Shown here piece after piece: positions 57,001 through 64,000 of a stretch of DNA of 64,000 nucleotides; the first letter of the stretch is position 1; each line of letters opens with the position of its first letter. The stretch spans positions 124,001-188,000 of the forward strand of contig JBGORM010000004.1 of assembly GCA_041538185.1 (NCBI GenBank), given 5' to 3'. The translations under genes and the position numbers were made by a program. This stretch comes from Melioribacteraceae bacterium 4301-Me (GTDB lineage Bacteria; Bacteroidota; Ignavibacteria; Ignavibacteriales; Melioribacteraceae). The notes beneath the pieces are model-generated. The model made no database searches. It saw only the letters and a list, made by a program, of their open reading frames with translations, and was not told the origin of the DNA.

Positions 57001-58901
57001 ATATAACTATTGCTAAGCAAGCTCAGAATCGTGAGGATTTGAGCGAACTCTCAAAATTGGTTTCAATTAATCTTAATGAATTGCAAAATAATTTTAGGGA
57101 ATGGTTGGGTCCAAATCAAACTATTGCAGTAGATTCGGAATCTGGCTATGAATACACTTGGGGTGATGTTATAACATTTGATGAAAATGTAGATTTTGGT
57201 GATAAAGAAATAATTACTGAGGCAATAATCGATACACCTCTTTTGAGAGAGGCAATATTTATTTTTTCTCATGGTAAACTAATTAGATTAGACGATATTT
57301 TCCCGCGCGGTATATGGATAAGTCACCTGCGAAGCTATCATGATAAGTCAGTTTATAGAATTTCAGTACAAACACGATTTTATGGCGGCTTTGAACTGGT
57401 ATTGAATATAAATAAGAAATTGCCTAAAGAAAATATTCTTGAAGAGGTGAACTGGCTTATTTTAGCCGGCAGCCGGCACTTTTTACATGAATTTACAGAA
57501 GACTTTGGAGGGTATTGGGAAAATTATGATATGTGGACAGGCAAATATGTGCCCGGTGATACGGTTAAAAAATTCATTCAAAAAGAATTTAGAAAATCTG
57601 AATCGAGTGCTTCGCAGAAAGATGAATCAACTGAAGCAAAACTTTCTTTACTATGGCAGTTTTTTATATGGAACGCTGCCGCTGCCTATTGTAATTTTTG
57701 GAGGTTAACAGGCTATAAACTTCAACTTACTGATCCTTCACCAAATAATTTTATTATTCCGCCTCACGACTATCAGACAGGCACTAAAGTTGTTTCTTTC
57801 TCAGAAAGAGGTGAGTTCAGTTCATTGGTCGATTTCTTAATTAGTTTTTATAATGGTTTTGTTATAGAAATTGAAAAAGAATTTCCTTCATTAAAATCTA
57901 AATCGGCTTGGGATTATATTTTTTCCGGCATGTTAAACGCTGAAGGTGAAAGAAGTGGATTAAAATTACTGCATATGCTTAAAGAAGAAATTAGTAAAAG
58001 TGAACTTAATACTCAACTTAAAGAACTATCAGATAAATTAACTGAATTTATTGAGCAAGTAGAAAATTATGGATATATGCCTAAGCAACTCTTTTTTGCA
58101 ATTAAGCGCTTTAAGAGATGGTTTGCTTTAAATAAGGATGCTGATTTAAGCGCACAAGCTACTATGCTCTATGACCTTTATGAAACATATTTCTTACCAG
58201 ATTTGGAAAAGAACTTTCCGGAAACTAGAATTAGATTTTTCTTGGAAACGGTTTTTAGCGACTCTAATAATTCTCTTAGGAACGCTTTGTTCAATATTAT
58301 GAAACAACAAAAATTTCATTTAATCACTAAAGATGAAGCTACTATCCGTCTGACAAATTTGCATTCGGAATTTAACTTAACAGAAAAAGAGAATTTCTTT
58401 TTAACTCGACTTACATACCCATTTCTTAAACCAACTGATTCTGCTGCTATAATTAAAATAAAAGCCGAGGGTCCAGAATCATCAAACTTGGTTGTACAAT
58501 TGGTTGACTACGATGGTAATGTTTTCTTAATTCGAAAGCCAATCTCTCCAAAAGAAATTTCACGGCTGCATCAATTATTTATTGAGGCTAATTTGATTGT
58601 TAATTTTCGTCCAGAACATCAATTTTTAGTAGCACTTTCTGAAAGAGGATTTATAATTGGTGGTTTGTTTTATCTTCCAATTGATGAGAATACTGTACAC
58701 ATGGAAAAAATTGTAGTTTCAAATATGTATCGAAGAAAAGGTATAAGTGAAGGCCTAATGAATGAACTTTCAAAAAGGCTAAAAAACGATGGTTATAAAT
58801 CGCTTACTACTGGTTATTTTAGGCCAGAATATTTCTACAGATTTGGTTTCAAAATAGAGAAAAAATTCTCTGGCTTAGTTAAAGACCTCACTGAAATTTA
58901 G
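54069..58901 (+). CDS. Giant fusion protein: AMP-forming acyl ligase, helical and kinase-like middle, GNAT acetyltransferase
   Basis: 1610 residues in one intact frame. Residues ~1-160 are helical and unassigned. About 165-690 form an acyl-CoA/acyl-AMP synthetase of the long-chain fatty acid type: YTSGTTGDPKG at 318-328, LPLYHTFGRYFE, SGFGMTEATGG, GWFHTGDIMEMDSNGYVEIVDRKKE cut across two motifs, and the final catalytic Lys667 in TPKGTYKR. About 690-1080 are helical with a beta insert and no recognised domain. About 1080-1330 may be a degenerate kinase-like fold (GKYVPGDTVKKF; DPSPNNF with Asp1222 and Asn1227). About 1470-1605 are a GNAT acetyltransferase (VHMEKIVVSNMYRRKGIS at 1543-1560, EYFYRFGFK). 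The joint function is unknown; it is co-transcribed with the transglycosylase. Confidence 0.85.
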   Translation: MENLTNKLSRIISALLAGEKAATEETANELPKLLDECLLNVVELNLLHEKEILDKLSQIFSYLFASNLHKIIVSRIDKEIYFLFGKSLVNEVAYSDQFKNIIYDYLDLFRLPEFLTKIYGDKRWEKLILDLIIVSNFDIASLVSQRLKNYYNKTLFKVFDNGTIKEYKWREVKSIIDIYSKSLLSLITKQQNKFVAFLMENSLETALLDIACLSSKIVNVMIPANSVSNHILFILNQTKASVLFVYDEKELIKIRSIRKELKHLKIVVLVKGNVTDEWVIPFNKFIEMANQHSEEEFNHFKLAFGSSDFVNDVATIMYTSGTTGDPKGIMFSQLNIIYKRFCRAMAIPQIGENDRFLAYLPLYHTFGRYFELFGSLFWGAEYCFMENPSVETMTENMQLFKPTIFISIPKKWMQLYEFISTKVNIEIDEHDKIKSTIENITGGNLKWGLSAAGYLPPEIFLFFQRYGIELMSGFGMTEATGGITMTPPGKYIENSLGCALPGIEIKVNPDGELLIRGPYVMLGYFDEEKKKTFDAEGWFHTGDIMEMDSNGYVEIVDRKKEIYKNIKGETIAPQKIENLFRDFEFINQVFLVGDHRPFNTILINPKKEFEETVLAEMTFQQKQEYFASTVVSVNKFLSPFERIIDFRLIDRPFSAEYGELTPKGTYKRRVIEENFKSIIEQMYVKPHTQIEVNGLEVWVPNWFLREKGTLSRDVVADNSFLLIPKLNLSLRIEKKDNNQITIGSFNYTVNMEHVDIQSILTNPYLWLGNFELYRFAGESIFEWVRQVHHDKNIKFHSVSNELIDCSPFIDVFKKIFEQREYSLRGLNLASLIIQTDCQEAKLALVYISNLLQDSSQSIYKIALDLIQRPHLGKSIEIRREMFLTALTAKDNLNTFNLFNTFLNFDYDLLNDYVIEKIIKLKRDINIITVTENLIDKYTAEVSKNLTNTFIPSLFKLLKVYGSYHPASYQRIRQVFVKYITIAKQAQNREDLSELSKLVSINLNELQNNFREWLGPNQTIAVDSESGYEYTWGDVITFDENVDFGDKEIITEAIIDTPLLREAIFIFSHGKLIRLDDIFPRGIWISHLRSYHDKSVYRISVQTRFYGGFELVLNINKKLPKENILEEVNWLILAGSRHFLHEFTEDFGGYWENYDMWTGKYVPGDTVKKFIQKEFRKSESSASQKDESTEAKLSLLWQFFIWNAAAAYCNFWRLTGYKLQLTDPSPNNFIIPPHDYQTGTKVVSFSERGEFSSLVDFLISFYNGFVIEIEKEFPSLKSKSAWDYIFSGMLNAEGERSGLKLLHMLKEEISKSELNTQLKELSDKLTEFIEQVENYGYMPKQLFFAIKRFKRWFALNKDADLSAQATMLYDLYETYFLPDLEKNFPETRIRFFLETVFSDSNNSLRNALFNIMKQQKFHLITKDEATIRLTNLHSEFNLTEKENFFLTRLTYPFLKPTDSAAIIKIKAEGPESSNLVVQLVDYDGNVFLIRKPISPKEISRLHQLFIEANLIVNFRPEHQFLVALSERGFIIGGLFYLPIDENTVHMEKIVVSNMYRRKGISEGLMNELSKRLKNDGYKSLTTGYFRPEYFYRFGFKIEKKFSGLVKDLTEI

Positions 58902-58977
58902 TATTGTTCGAAGAATTAATTTTTATTTTAAGAAGCAAGTTTCCCCTGATGCCCCTTTTTATTAATCATAAATTTCT

Positions 58978-60633
58978 TTAGTGAAAAATTTGGGCTGCAT
59001 ATAATTGTTCGATGGAGTTGTAATCTTTTAAATAATGGACTCTAACGGATTCCTTGTTTTTAATTAGCCAATTCAATGCAATTTTTAATTTCTCTAAATC
59101 ATTTTTGTCTAAATCCTGTGAACGAAAAATGCTGCCGTTAAAATAATCTTGAAGCGATATTGTAAAATCATCGTTTTCTAATTTCATTTCATTTTTTATT
59201 GTCATTTTACCATTTATAAGTAAAATATAGTCTGGGCTGTTATAACCCCTAATTTCGAAAAGAACTTTAGCTTTATTGATTGGTTCTGCTAATATTGAAG
59301 TTTTGTGTATTTGATGTAGAATTTCATTTACAAGGTCTCTTACATTTGCTGCCTCTTCATACTTTTGTTTTTGTGCAAGTTCTTTCATTCTGTTCAACAG
59401 ACGATTTACAGCCCATTGGTTTTCACCGGCTAAAAATTCATAGACTAAATCCAATTCATTTTTGTAATCATTGTCAATATTTTGGACACAAGGAGCCAGA
59501 CAGCGGTCAATATCGGCTAAATAACATTTTTTCTTTTTGCTGAATTCTTTGTCACTGCACTCTCTCAACCTAAAAGTTCTATCGATAATTTCTAATAAAA
59601 TCTTTGCTGTTTGTTTGCTTGAATAGGGTCCGAAATAATCATTGCCGTCGAAAAAAAAATCATTTGTTTGAACTGCTGTTGGTGCATTATGAGTCAACAA
59701 AATCTTTATAAAGTAATTTTTAGAATACTGTTTAAGCATTGTGTTATAATGCGGGAAATGGATTTTAATTAACTCTGCTTCTTTTAACAAAGCGGTTAGT
59801 TCTGAATTAGTTGGAGTAAAGCCTATTCTCTCAGCTTTTCTTACTATTTCTTTTATTTTTTTGGGGGCATTATTTAAAAAATACTGCGAGACACGTTGCT
59901 TCAAAGATTTAGCTTTTCCGATATAAATTATTTTTTCTCTTTTATCTTTAAAAAAATAAACACCTGGAGAAGATGGTAAACTGCTTAAGTCATCAGCTAA
60001 TTTTTTTTTGATTATTCTATAGACAAGTGCAGAGCCGGGAGTTTTCTGGAAATTAATTAAATCGCTTATAGTCTCGATATTATGTTCATTGCGCAGAAGG
60101 TTAAACATTTTTATAAAAATTTTGGCTGTAGCCATTGAATCGCCTAGCCCTCTATGAACATTTCTGTGTCTGATTTTAAGATGTCTTACTAAAATTCCTA
60201 GTGACTTGCTTTTGAGTTCAGGGTAAAGCCTGCGTGCAAGTTGTACTGTACATATTGAAGGATTTTGAGGCGGATTCAAGTATAGATTTTTACATTCGCT
60301 TTTAAGAAATGAATAATCAAATTGAAAATTGTGTGCAACTAAAACTGAACTGCCAAAAAATTTTTCTATTTCCGGAAATATTTTTTCAAAAGTAGGTGCT
60401 TTTACTAAATCCTCATTTGTTATCCCTGTCATCTCAGTAATAAAAGCAGGAATAGACATTTCTGGATTAATTAATGATTGAAAAGTATCAGTAATCTTGC
60501 CTTTTTTTATTTTTACAATTCCAATCTCAATTACTCTATCGTTAAATGGTGAGGTACCTGTTGTCTCAAAATCGAATACACAGTATTCACCGTCCTCAAA
60601 CGGTACTTCGCTTATGTCTATTTCTTTCTTCAT
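58978..60633 (-). CDS. DnaQ-type 3'-5' exonuclease fused to UvrC-like GIY-YIG nuclease
   Basis: 551 residues. N-terminal DEDDh exonuclease: FDFETTG with Asp21 and Glu23, HNFQFDYSFLK, and HRGLGDSMATA. A GIY-YIG nuclease follows from about residue 215 (SSPGVYFFKDKREKIIYIGK), then a Cys cluster (CSDKEF, CYLADIDRCLAPC) and a UVR motif (AQKQKYEEAANVRDLVNEIL). It lacks UvrC's RNase H and HhH domains, like E. coli Cho. Such DnaQ-Cho fusions are known in several phyla and are thought to help repair or process damaged DNA. It is separate from the true uvrC in this window. Confidence 0.9.
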   Translation of the reverse strand: MKKEIDISEVPFEDGEYCVFDFETTGTSPFNDRVIEIGIVKIKKGKITDTFQSLINPEMSIPAFITEMTGITNEDLVKAPTFEKIFPEIEKFFGSSVLVAHNFQFDYSFLKSECKNLYLNPPQNPSICTVQLARRLYPELKSKSLGILVRHLKIRHRNVHRGLGDSMATAKIFIKMFNLLRNEHNIETISDLINFQKTPGSALVYRIIKKKLADDLSSLPSSPGVYFFKDKREKIIYIGKAKSLKQRVSQYFLNNAPKKIKEIVRKAERIGFTPTNSELTALLKEAELIKIHFPHYNTMLKQYSKNYFIKILLTHNAPTAVQTNDFFFDGNDYFGPYSSKQTAKILLEIIDRTFRLRECSDKEFSKKKKCYLADIDRCLAPCVQNIDNDYKNELDLVYEFLAGENQWAVNRLLNRMKELAQKQKYEEAANVRDLVNEILHQIHKTSILAEPINKAKVLFEIRGYNSPDYILLINGKMTIKNEMKLENDDFTISLQDYFNGSIFRSQDLDKNDLEKLKIALNWLIKNKESVRVHYLKDYNSIEQLYAAQIFH

Positions 60634-61042
60634 TTTTTATAGACAAATTTAAGAAAATAGAATTATTATATGCGTATGATACGATTAGTCAAATGGCTTT
60701 GTATAGTAAAGGTACAACTTGTTGTTATTCATTTTTAAGATGGAATCAAATTTCCAATACACTTAAAAATTATTTTAAAAATAATTTTTTTCTTGTATAC
60801 TTATTAGTAAGCTTAATTATTGTTTATTTTAAATAGCAACAGCAAAAAATTAAGCTGGACAAATATAAATTTAGTAAAAGAATTTTATGAAAGAAGATAA
60901 TTGTTACCATTCACAATATGATAAGGCAATAAAATGTATGATTTCTTAAAGTGGCGCATTTATTAAAACAATCCACTTTTCACTATTCATTTGATTTTCA
61001 ATATATTTCACGTCCAAAGAAAAAAATTATGATAAAAGATTA
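60634..61042. other. Divergent intergenic region, featureless
   Basis: 409 bp between two divergently read genes. A+T-rich; one open stretch runs to 60836 but it is the tail of a frame antisense to the exonuclease gene and looks non-coding. I saw no convincing promoter, hairpin or repeat. Confidence 0.5.
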
Positions 61043-61852
61043 GTGAACATAAATATTTTATTCATTGGAGATATAGTTGGCAAGCCGGGAATGGATATTG
61101 TTCAGATGTATTTACCTGGGCTGCAAAAAAAATTTAGAGCAGATGTTACGATTGTAAATGGTGAGAATGCTTCTGACGGAAAGGGCTGCACTGAAAAGGA
61201 AGCTAAACAGCTTTTTGATTTAGGGGTTGATGCAATTACAGGCGGTAATCATACATGGGATAAGCCACAATCTCAAGAATTCTTAAAAAAAGAGCCACGC
61301 TCTATTAGACCTTTAAATTATCCAAAAGGCACTCACGGAAACGGTTATTATATAATTTCAAATCATAAAGGGAAAGTAGCGGTACTGAATTTGCAAGGTA
61401 GAGCTTATATGAATCCGATAGACTGCCCGTTTAGAACATCTGACTGGATAATACCTAAATTGAAGAACGAGACGAATGTTATTATTGTAGATTTTCATGC
61501 TGAAGCTACGGCGGAGAAGCTTGCCCTCGCAAATTATCTTGATGGAAAAGTCTCAGCAGTAATTGGAACACATACACATGTCCAGACAGCTGATGAAAGA
61601 ATTTTCCCCAACGGTACTGGTTATATTACAGATGTTGGTATGACTGGACCTTATGATTCTGTTATTGGAATGAAAACAGATGCAGCAATAAATAGGTTCT
61701 TATACCAGACGCCACAAAAATACCAGACAGCTACTGATAACGTTCATCTTTGCGGGTTGTTTTTTAAAGTTGATGGTCAATCAGGTAAAACTTTAGAAAT
61801 AGAGAGAATATTTATGCCCGAATTTGATAAATTAGCTAAAAGTTCAGGATAA
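61043..61852 (+). CDS. YmdB-family metallophosphoesterase
   Basis: 269 residues, starting at GTG. Motifs of the TIGR00282/YmdB family: FIGDIVGKPG, NGENASDGKGCTEKEA, GGNHTWDK, DFHAEATAEK, GTHTHVQTADE and GYITDVGMTGPYDSVIG. Bacillus YmdB hydrolyses 2',3'-cyclic nucleotides and affects RNA turnover and biofilm choice. It lies 7 bp before folD and opens the folD-deoC run. Confidence 0.92.
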   Translation: MNINILFIGDIVGKPGMDIVQMYLPGLQKKFRADVTIVNGENASDGKGCTEKEAKQLFDLGVDAITGGNHTWDKPQSQEFLKKEPRSIRPLNYPKGTHGNGYYIISNHKGKVAVLNLQGRAYMNPIDCPFRTSDWIIPKLKNETNVIIVDFHAEATAEKLALANYLDGKVSAVIGTHTHVQTADERIFPNGTGYITDVGMTGPYDSVIGMKTDAAINRFLYQTPQKYQTATDNVHLCGLFFKVDGQSGKTLEIERIFMPEFDKLAKSSG

Positions 61853-61859
61853 AAACTCA

Positions 61860-62750
61860 ATGGCCGTGATTATTGATGGGAAAAAAGTAGCAGCACAAGT
61901 TAAAGCTGAGCTTAAAGAAAAAATAGAATTTTTAAAAATAAAGTACAATAAAGTGCCCGGTTTAGTTACTATACTTGTCGGTAATAACCCAGCTTCCTTA
62001 AGTTATGTTAATTCGAAAGTTAAGGCATGCAGGGAAATAGGCATAAACTCTGTGTTTGAAAAATTTGACGCAGCAATCACTCAAGATGAATTGCTTTCAA
62101 TAATAAAAAAATATAACAACGACGAAAATTTTCATGGCATTTTAGTTCAGTTGCCTTTGCCCGAACATTTAAAAGAGGATGTTGTAATTGAATCTATTAA
62201 TCCATTAAAAGATGTAGATGGATTCCATCCATATAATGTTGGTAATTTGGTAATTGGTAAAGATACTTTGTACCCATGTACACCTTATGGCATCCTTGAG
62301 CTTCTTTTTAGATATTCAATTAATCCAAGCGGGAAACATGTTGTTGTTGTTGGCAGAAGTAATATTGTAGGCAAACCAATAGCGAATATGCTGTTACAAA
62401 AAAAAGATGGTGCAAATGCTGTAGTAACTATATGTCATTCAGCAGCTAAAGATTTAACAATTTATACTAAACAGGCAGATATACTAATAGCTGCAATTGG
62501 GAAACCTCTTTTCATTAAAGAGGATATGGTTAAAGAGGGTGCAGTTGTGATTGATGTTGGGATTAATAGAATTGAAGATAACACAACAGAAAAGGGCTAT
62601 AGAATTGTAGGAGATGTTGATTTTGAAAACGTTGTTAACAAAGCTTCTTTTATTACACCTGTGCCTGGTGGAGTCGGATTGATGACGGTTGCAATGCTGC
62701 TTAAAAATACTATAACAGCATTTGAAAAAATTGAATCACTAAAGAATTAA
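61860..62750 (+). CDS. folD: Bifunctional methylenetetrahydrofolate dehydrogenase/cyclohydrolase
   Basis: 296 residues. [15 protein letters not shown] contains the catalytic Lys; [27 protein letters not shown] and the NADP site [13 protein letters not shown] are typical, ending [16 protein letters not shown]. It interconverts methylene-, methenyl- and formyl-tetrahydrofolate in the cytoplasm. Between ymdB-like (7 bp) and deoC (5 bp). Confidence 0.97.
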   Translation: MAVIIDGKKVAAQVKAELKEKIEFLKIKYNKVPGLVTILVGNNPASLSYVNSKVKACREIGINSVFEKFDAAITQDELLSIIKKYNNDENFHGILVQLPLPEHLKEDVVIESINPLKDVDGFHPYNVGNLVIGKDTLYPCTPYGILELLFRYSINPSGKHVVVVGRSNIVGKPIANMLLQKKDGANAVVTICHSAAKDLTIYTKQADILIAAIGKPLFIKEDMVKEGAVVIDVGINRIEDNTTEKGYRIVGDVDFENVVNKASFITPVPGGVGLMTVAMLLKNTITAFEKIESLKN

Positions 62751-62755
62751 TAAAT

Positions 62756-63622
62756 ATGAATGCATCAATAATTGACAAGGTTGTTTCGCAAGTATTTATT
62801 GAAAAGGCACTGCATGATTTTTACTGCAGGGGCAACACATGCGAAGGATGGGAACGTAATGTTGTGGACCAACCGACGGCAATTCAAAACATAATAAAAA
62901 ATGGTGCTGATAGAATTGCAGCAGGTTTGGGAATTGGAGATGACCTGCATGACAAAAGCTTAGCTAAGTACATCGATCATACTCTCTTAAAACCTGAAGC
63001 TACAATTGAAGATATTAAAATATTATGTTCAGAAGCAAAAGAGTATGGTTTTGCCTCTGTTTGTGTAAATCCTTGTTTCGTGCCTATATGCCGAGATTTA
63101 CTAAAAGATACTGCTGTAAAAGTTTGCACTGTTATAGGTTTCCCATTAGGGGCTACAACAACAGAAGTTAAAAGATACGAAGCTGAACAAGCCCTTGTCA
63201 ACGGCGCACAAGAAATTGACATGGTGATAAATATTGGTATGCTTAAAAGCGGTAACTATGAATATGTTTTTAACGACATCAATCAAGTAGTTTTAGCAGC
63301 AAAAAAGCATAACGGCTTGTGTAAAGTAATAATTGAAACAGCATTATTAACTGATGAAGAAAAAATTAAAGCATGTTTAATTAGTAAACAGGCAAAAGCT
63401 GATTTTGTAAAGACGTCGACAGGCTTTAGTAAGGGAGGGGCAACAGTTGGTGATGTAGCACTAATGAAGTATGTAGTTGGAAGCAGTGTTGGTGTAAAGG
63501 CTTCTGGTGGAATAAGAACTGCAGAAGATGCTGCGGCAATGATTGAAAGCGGCGCTGATAGAATTGGTGCAAGTGCAAGTGTCAAAATTGTTAAAGGCGA
63601 AAAATCACCGGGTGGATATTAA
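62756..63622 (+). CDS. deoC: Deoxyribose-phosphate aldolase with N-terminal extension
   Basis: 288 residues. Core from about residue 68 ([17 protein letters not shown]) with the Schiff-base Lys in [16 protein letters not shown] and the phosphate site [13 protein letters not shown] and [11 protein letters not shown]. It splits deoxyribose-5-phosphate into acetaldehyde and glyceraldehyde-3-phosphate. The ~65 residues before the core are extra compared with E. coli DeoC; they include three cysteines and a [10 protein letters not shown] piece that echoes the C-terminal [10 protein letters not shown]. Extended DeoC forms exist in other bacteria, so this is not clearly abnormal. 5 bp after folD. 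Confidence 0.93.
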   Translation: MNASIIDKVVSQVFIEKALHDFYCRGNTCEGWERNVVDQPTAIQNIIKNGADRIAAGLGIGDDLHDKSLAKYIDHTLLKPEATIEDIKILCSEAKEYGFASVCVNPCFVPICRDLLKDTAVKVCTVIGFPLGATTTEVKRYEAEQALVNGAQEIDMVINIGMLKSGNYEYVFNDINQVVLAAKKHNGLCKVIIETALLTDEEKIKACLISKQAKADFVKTSTGFSKGGATVGDVALMKYVVGSSVGVKASGGIRTAEDAAAMIESGADRIGASASVKIVKGEKSPGGY

Positions 63623-63624
63623 AA

Positions 63625-63864
63625 GTGGTTCTTGATTTAATAATTACAAAAAATGTAGATGGTTATAGTGCTGAAGTACCCTCTCTTAAAGGTTGTGAAT
63701 CGTGGGCTCACAATGAAGATGTTTTGATAGAAAAAATTCTGGAACTAGTACGATTTTATCTGAAATTACCTAATAATAAAAAAATTATTATTGACAAGGC
63801 GCGAAAGGTAGGAAATATTACTGTATATAAACTAGTTTTTGATAAATATGATGAGAGGATTTAA
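63625..63864 (+). CDS. HicB-like small protein
   Basis: 79 residues, starting at GTG 2 bp after deoC. DGYSAEVPSLKGCESWAHNE is the HicB-fold signature (partial RNase H fold), but there is no C-terminal DNA-binding domain and no hicA toxin gene next to it. It is probably a solitary HicB-like domain co-transcribed with deoC and trmH rather than a toxin-antitoxin pair. It overlaps the start of trmH by 17 bases. Confidence 0.7.
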   Translation: MVLDLIITKNVDGYSAEVPSLKGCESWAHNEDVLIEKILELVRFYLKLPNNKKIIIDKARKVGNITVYKLVFDKYDERI

Positions 63865-64000
63865 GACACAAAAAAGATTGGAGAAAATTATTAAAGCGGC
63901 TTCAGCTAGGCAGTTTACACTTAGATTAGTATTAGAAAATATTCACGACCCGCATAATGTAAGCGCAATTTTTCGCACTTGCGATGCTGTTGGCGTACAA
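63848..64000 (+). CDS. trmH: TrmH-like SpoU RNA 2'-O-methyltransferase, 3' end cut off
   Basis: 51 codons to the window edge, in a different frame from the HicB-like gene it overlaps. The piece LRLVLENIHDPHNVSAIFRT followed by CDAVGVQ is characteristic of the SpoU/TrmH family and close to tRNA guanosine-18 2'-O-methyltransferase. A second ATG three bases later (63851) is an equally possible start. Confidence 0.82.
   Translation, partial: MMRGFKTQKRLEKIIKAASARQFTLRLVLENIHDPHNVSAIFRTCDAVGVQ

Noticed and set aside
60546..60836. Open frame partly antisense to the DnaQ-UvrC gene, ending in a hydrophobic tail
   Set aside because: More than a third lies within the exonuclease gene on the other strand; the remaining part has no ribosome site and looks like chance translation of A+T-rich DNA.
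63625..63864. Complete HicAB toxin-antitoxin pair
   Set aside because: No HicA-like frame exists on either side within the window.

Overview
This is an A+T-rich bacterial chromosome segment packed with forward and reverse operons and little accessory DNA. The gene set points to Ignavibacteria (Chlorobi/Bacteroidota side), something like Ignavibacterium or a Melioribacter relative. The pointers are type IX secretion-style cargo with PorV/PorQ barrels, a nuo operon lacking nuoEFG, atpD-atpC split from the rest of the ATP synthase, a four-gene 2-oxoacid:ferredoxin oxidoreductase, and a citrate synthase of the mitochondrial type. This placement is inference from gene content; no 16S gene is present.

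Layout. 1-7.5 kb: a cut-off GT2 glycosyltransferase, a DUF1207-like outer membrane protein, an M50 membrane protease, then an envelope cluster (lipoprotein, beta-propeller with a sorting domain, two PorV/PorQ barrels). 7.5-12.3 kb: surface polysaccharide genes (GT39-like, FemAB-like, GT4, GT9). 12.4-14.1 kb: glnS. 14.1-14.9 kb: a gene-free stretch full of palindromes and an inverted-repeat element. 14.9-19.9 kb (reverse): nitrogen module amt1-torF-glnB and amt2 with a small unknown ORF, each with a TTGACA-type promoter. 20.4-23.2 kb: korDABC. 23.3-25.2 kb: atpDC. 25.4-27.2 kb (reverse): rrf2, unknown gene, iscA-like, sod. 27.4-37.8 kb (reverse): nuoN-M-L-K-J-I-H-D-C-B-A. 38.2-43.3 kb: SPOR protein, msrB, uvrC, glgC. 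43.4-48.3 kb: M1 peptidase, lpxH-like, PBP1A, tRNA-Leu(CAG). 48.5-51.4 kb: hpnCDE squalene genes. 51.6-52.9 kb: citrate synthase. 53.1-58.9 kb: lytic transglycosylase and a 1610-residue fusion protein. 59.0-60.6 kb (reverse): DnaQ-UvrC fusion. 61.0-64 kb: ymdB-like, folD, deoC, HicB-like, trmH (cut by the window end).

How the genes fit together. KOR yields reduced ferredoxin and acyl-CoA; citrate synthase feeds the TCA cycle; an 11-subunit complex I (probably not fed directly by NADH) pumps ions; F1 beta/epsilon belong to the ATP synthase. The Amt/P-II module handles ammonium uptake and sensing. Rrf2, the A-type Fe-S carrier and SOD look like an Fe-S/oxidative-stress unit for a cell rich in Fe-S enzymes.

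Most of the window is housekeeping. The best candidate for something undescribed is the 1610-residue protein at 54069-58901: an AMP-forming ligase, a long helical region, a possible kinase-like domain and a C-terminal GNAT in one chain. Secondary leads are structured intergenic elements (14.1-14.9 kb, 41.85-42.0 kb), a possible small RNA beside amt1, a terminator-like hairpin in the korD leader, and a sod gene with two well-placed starts.
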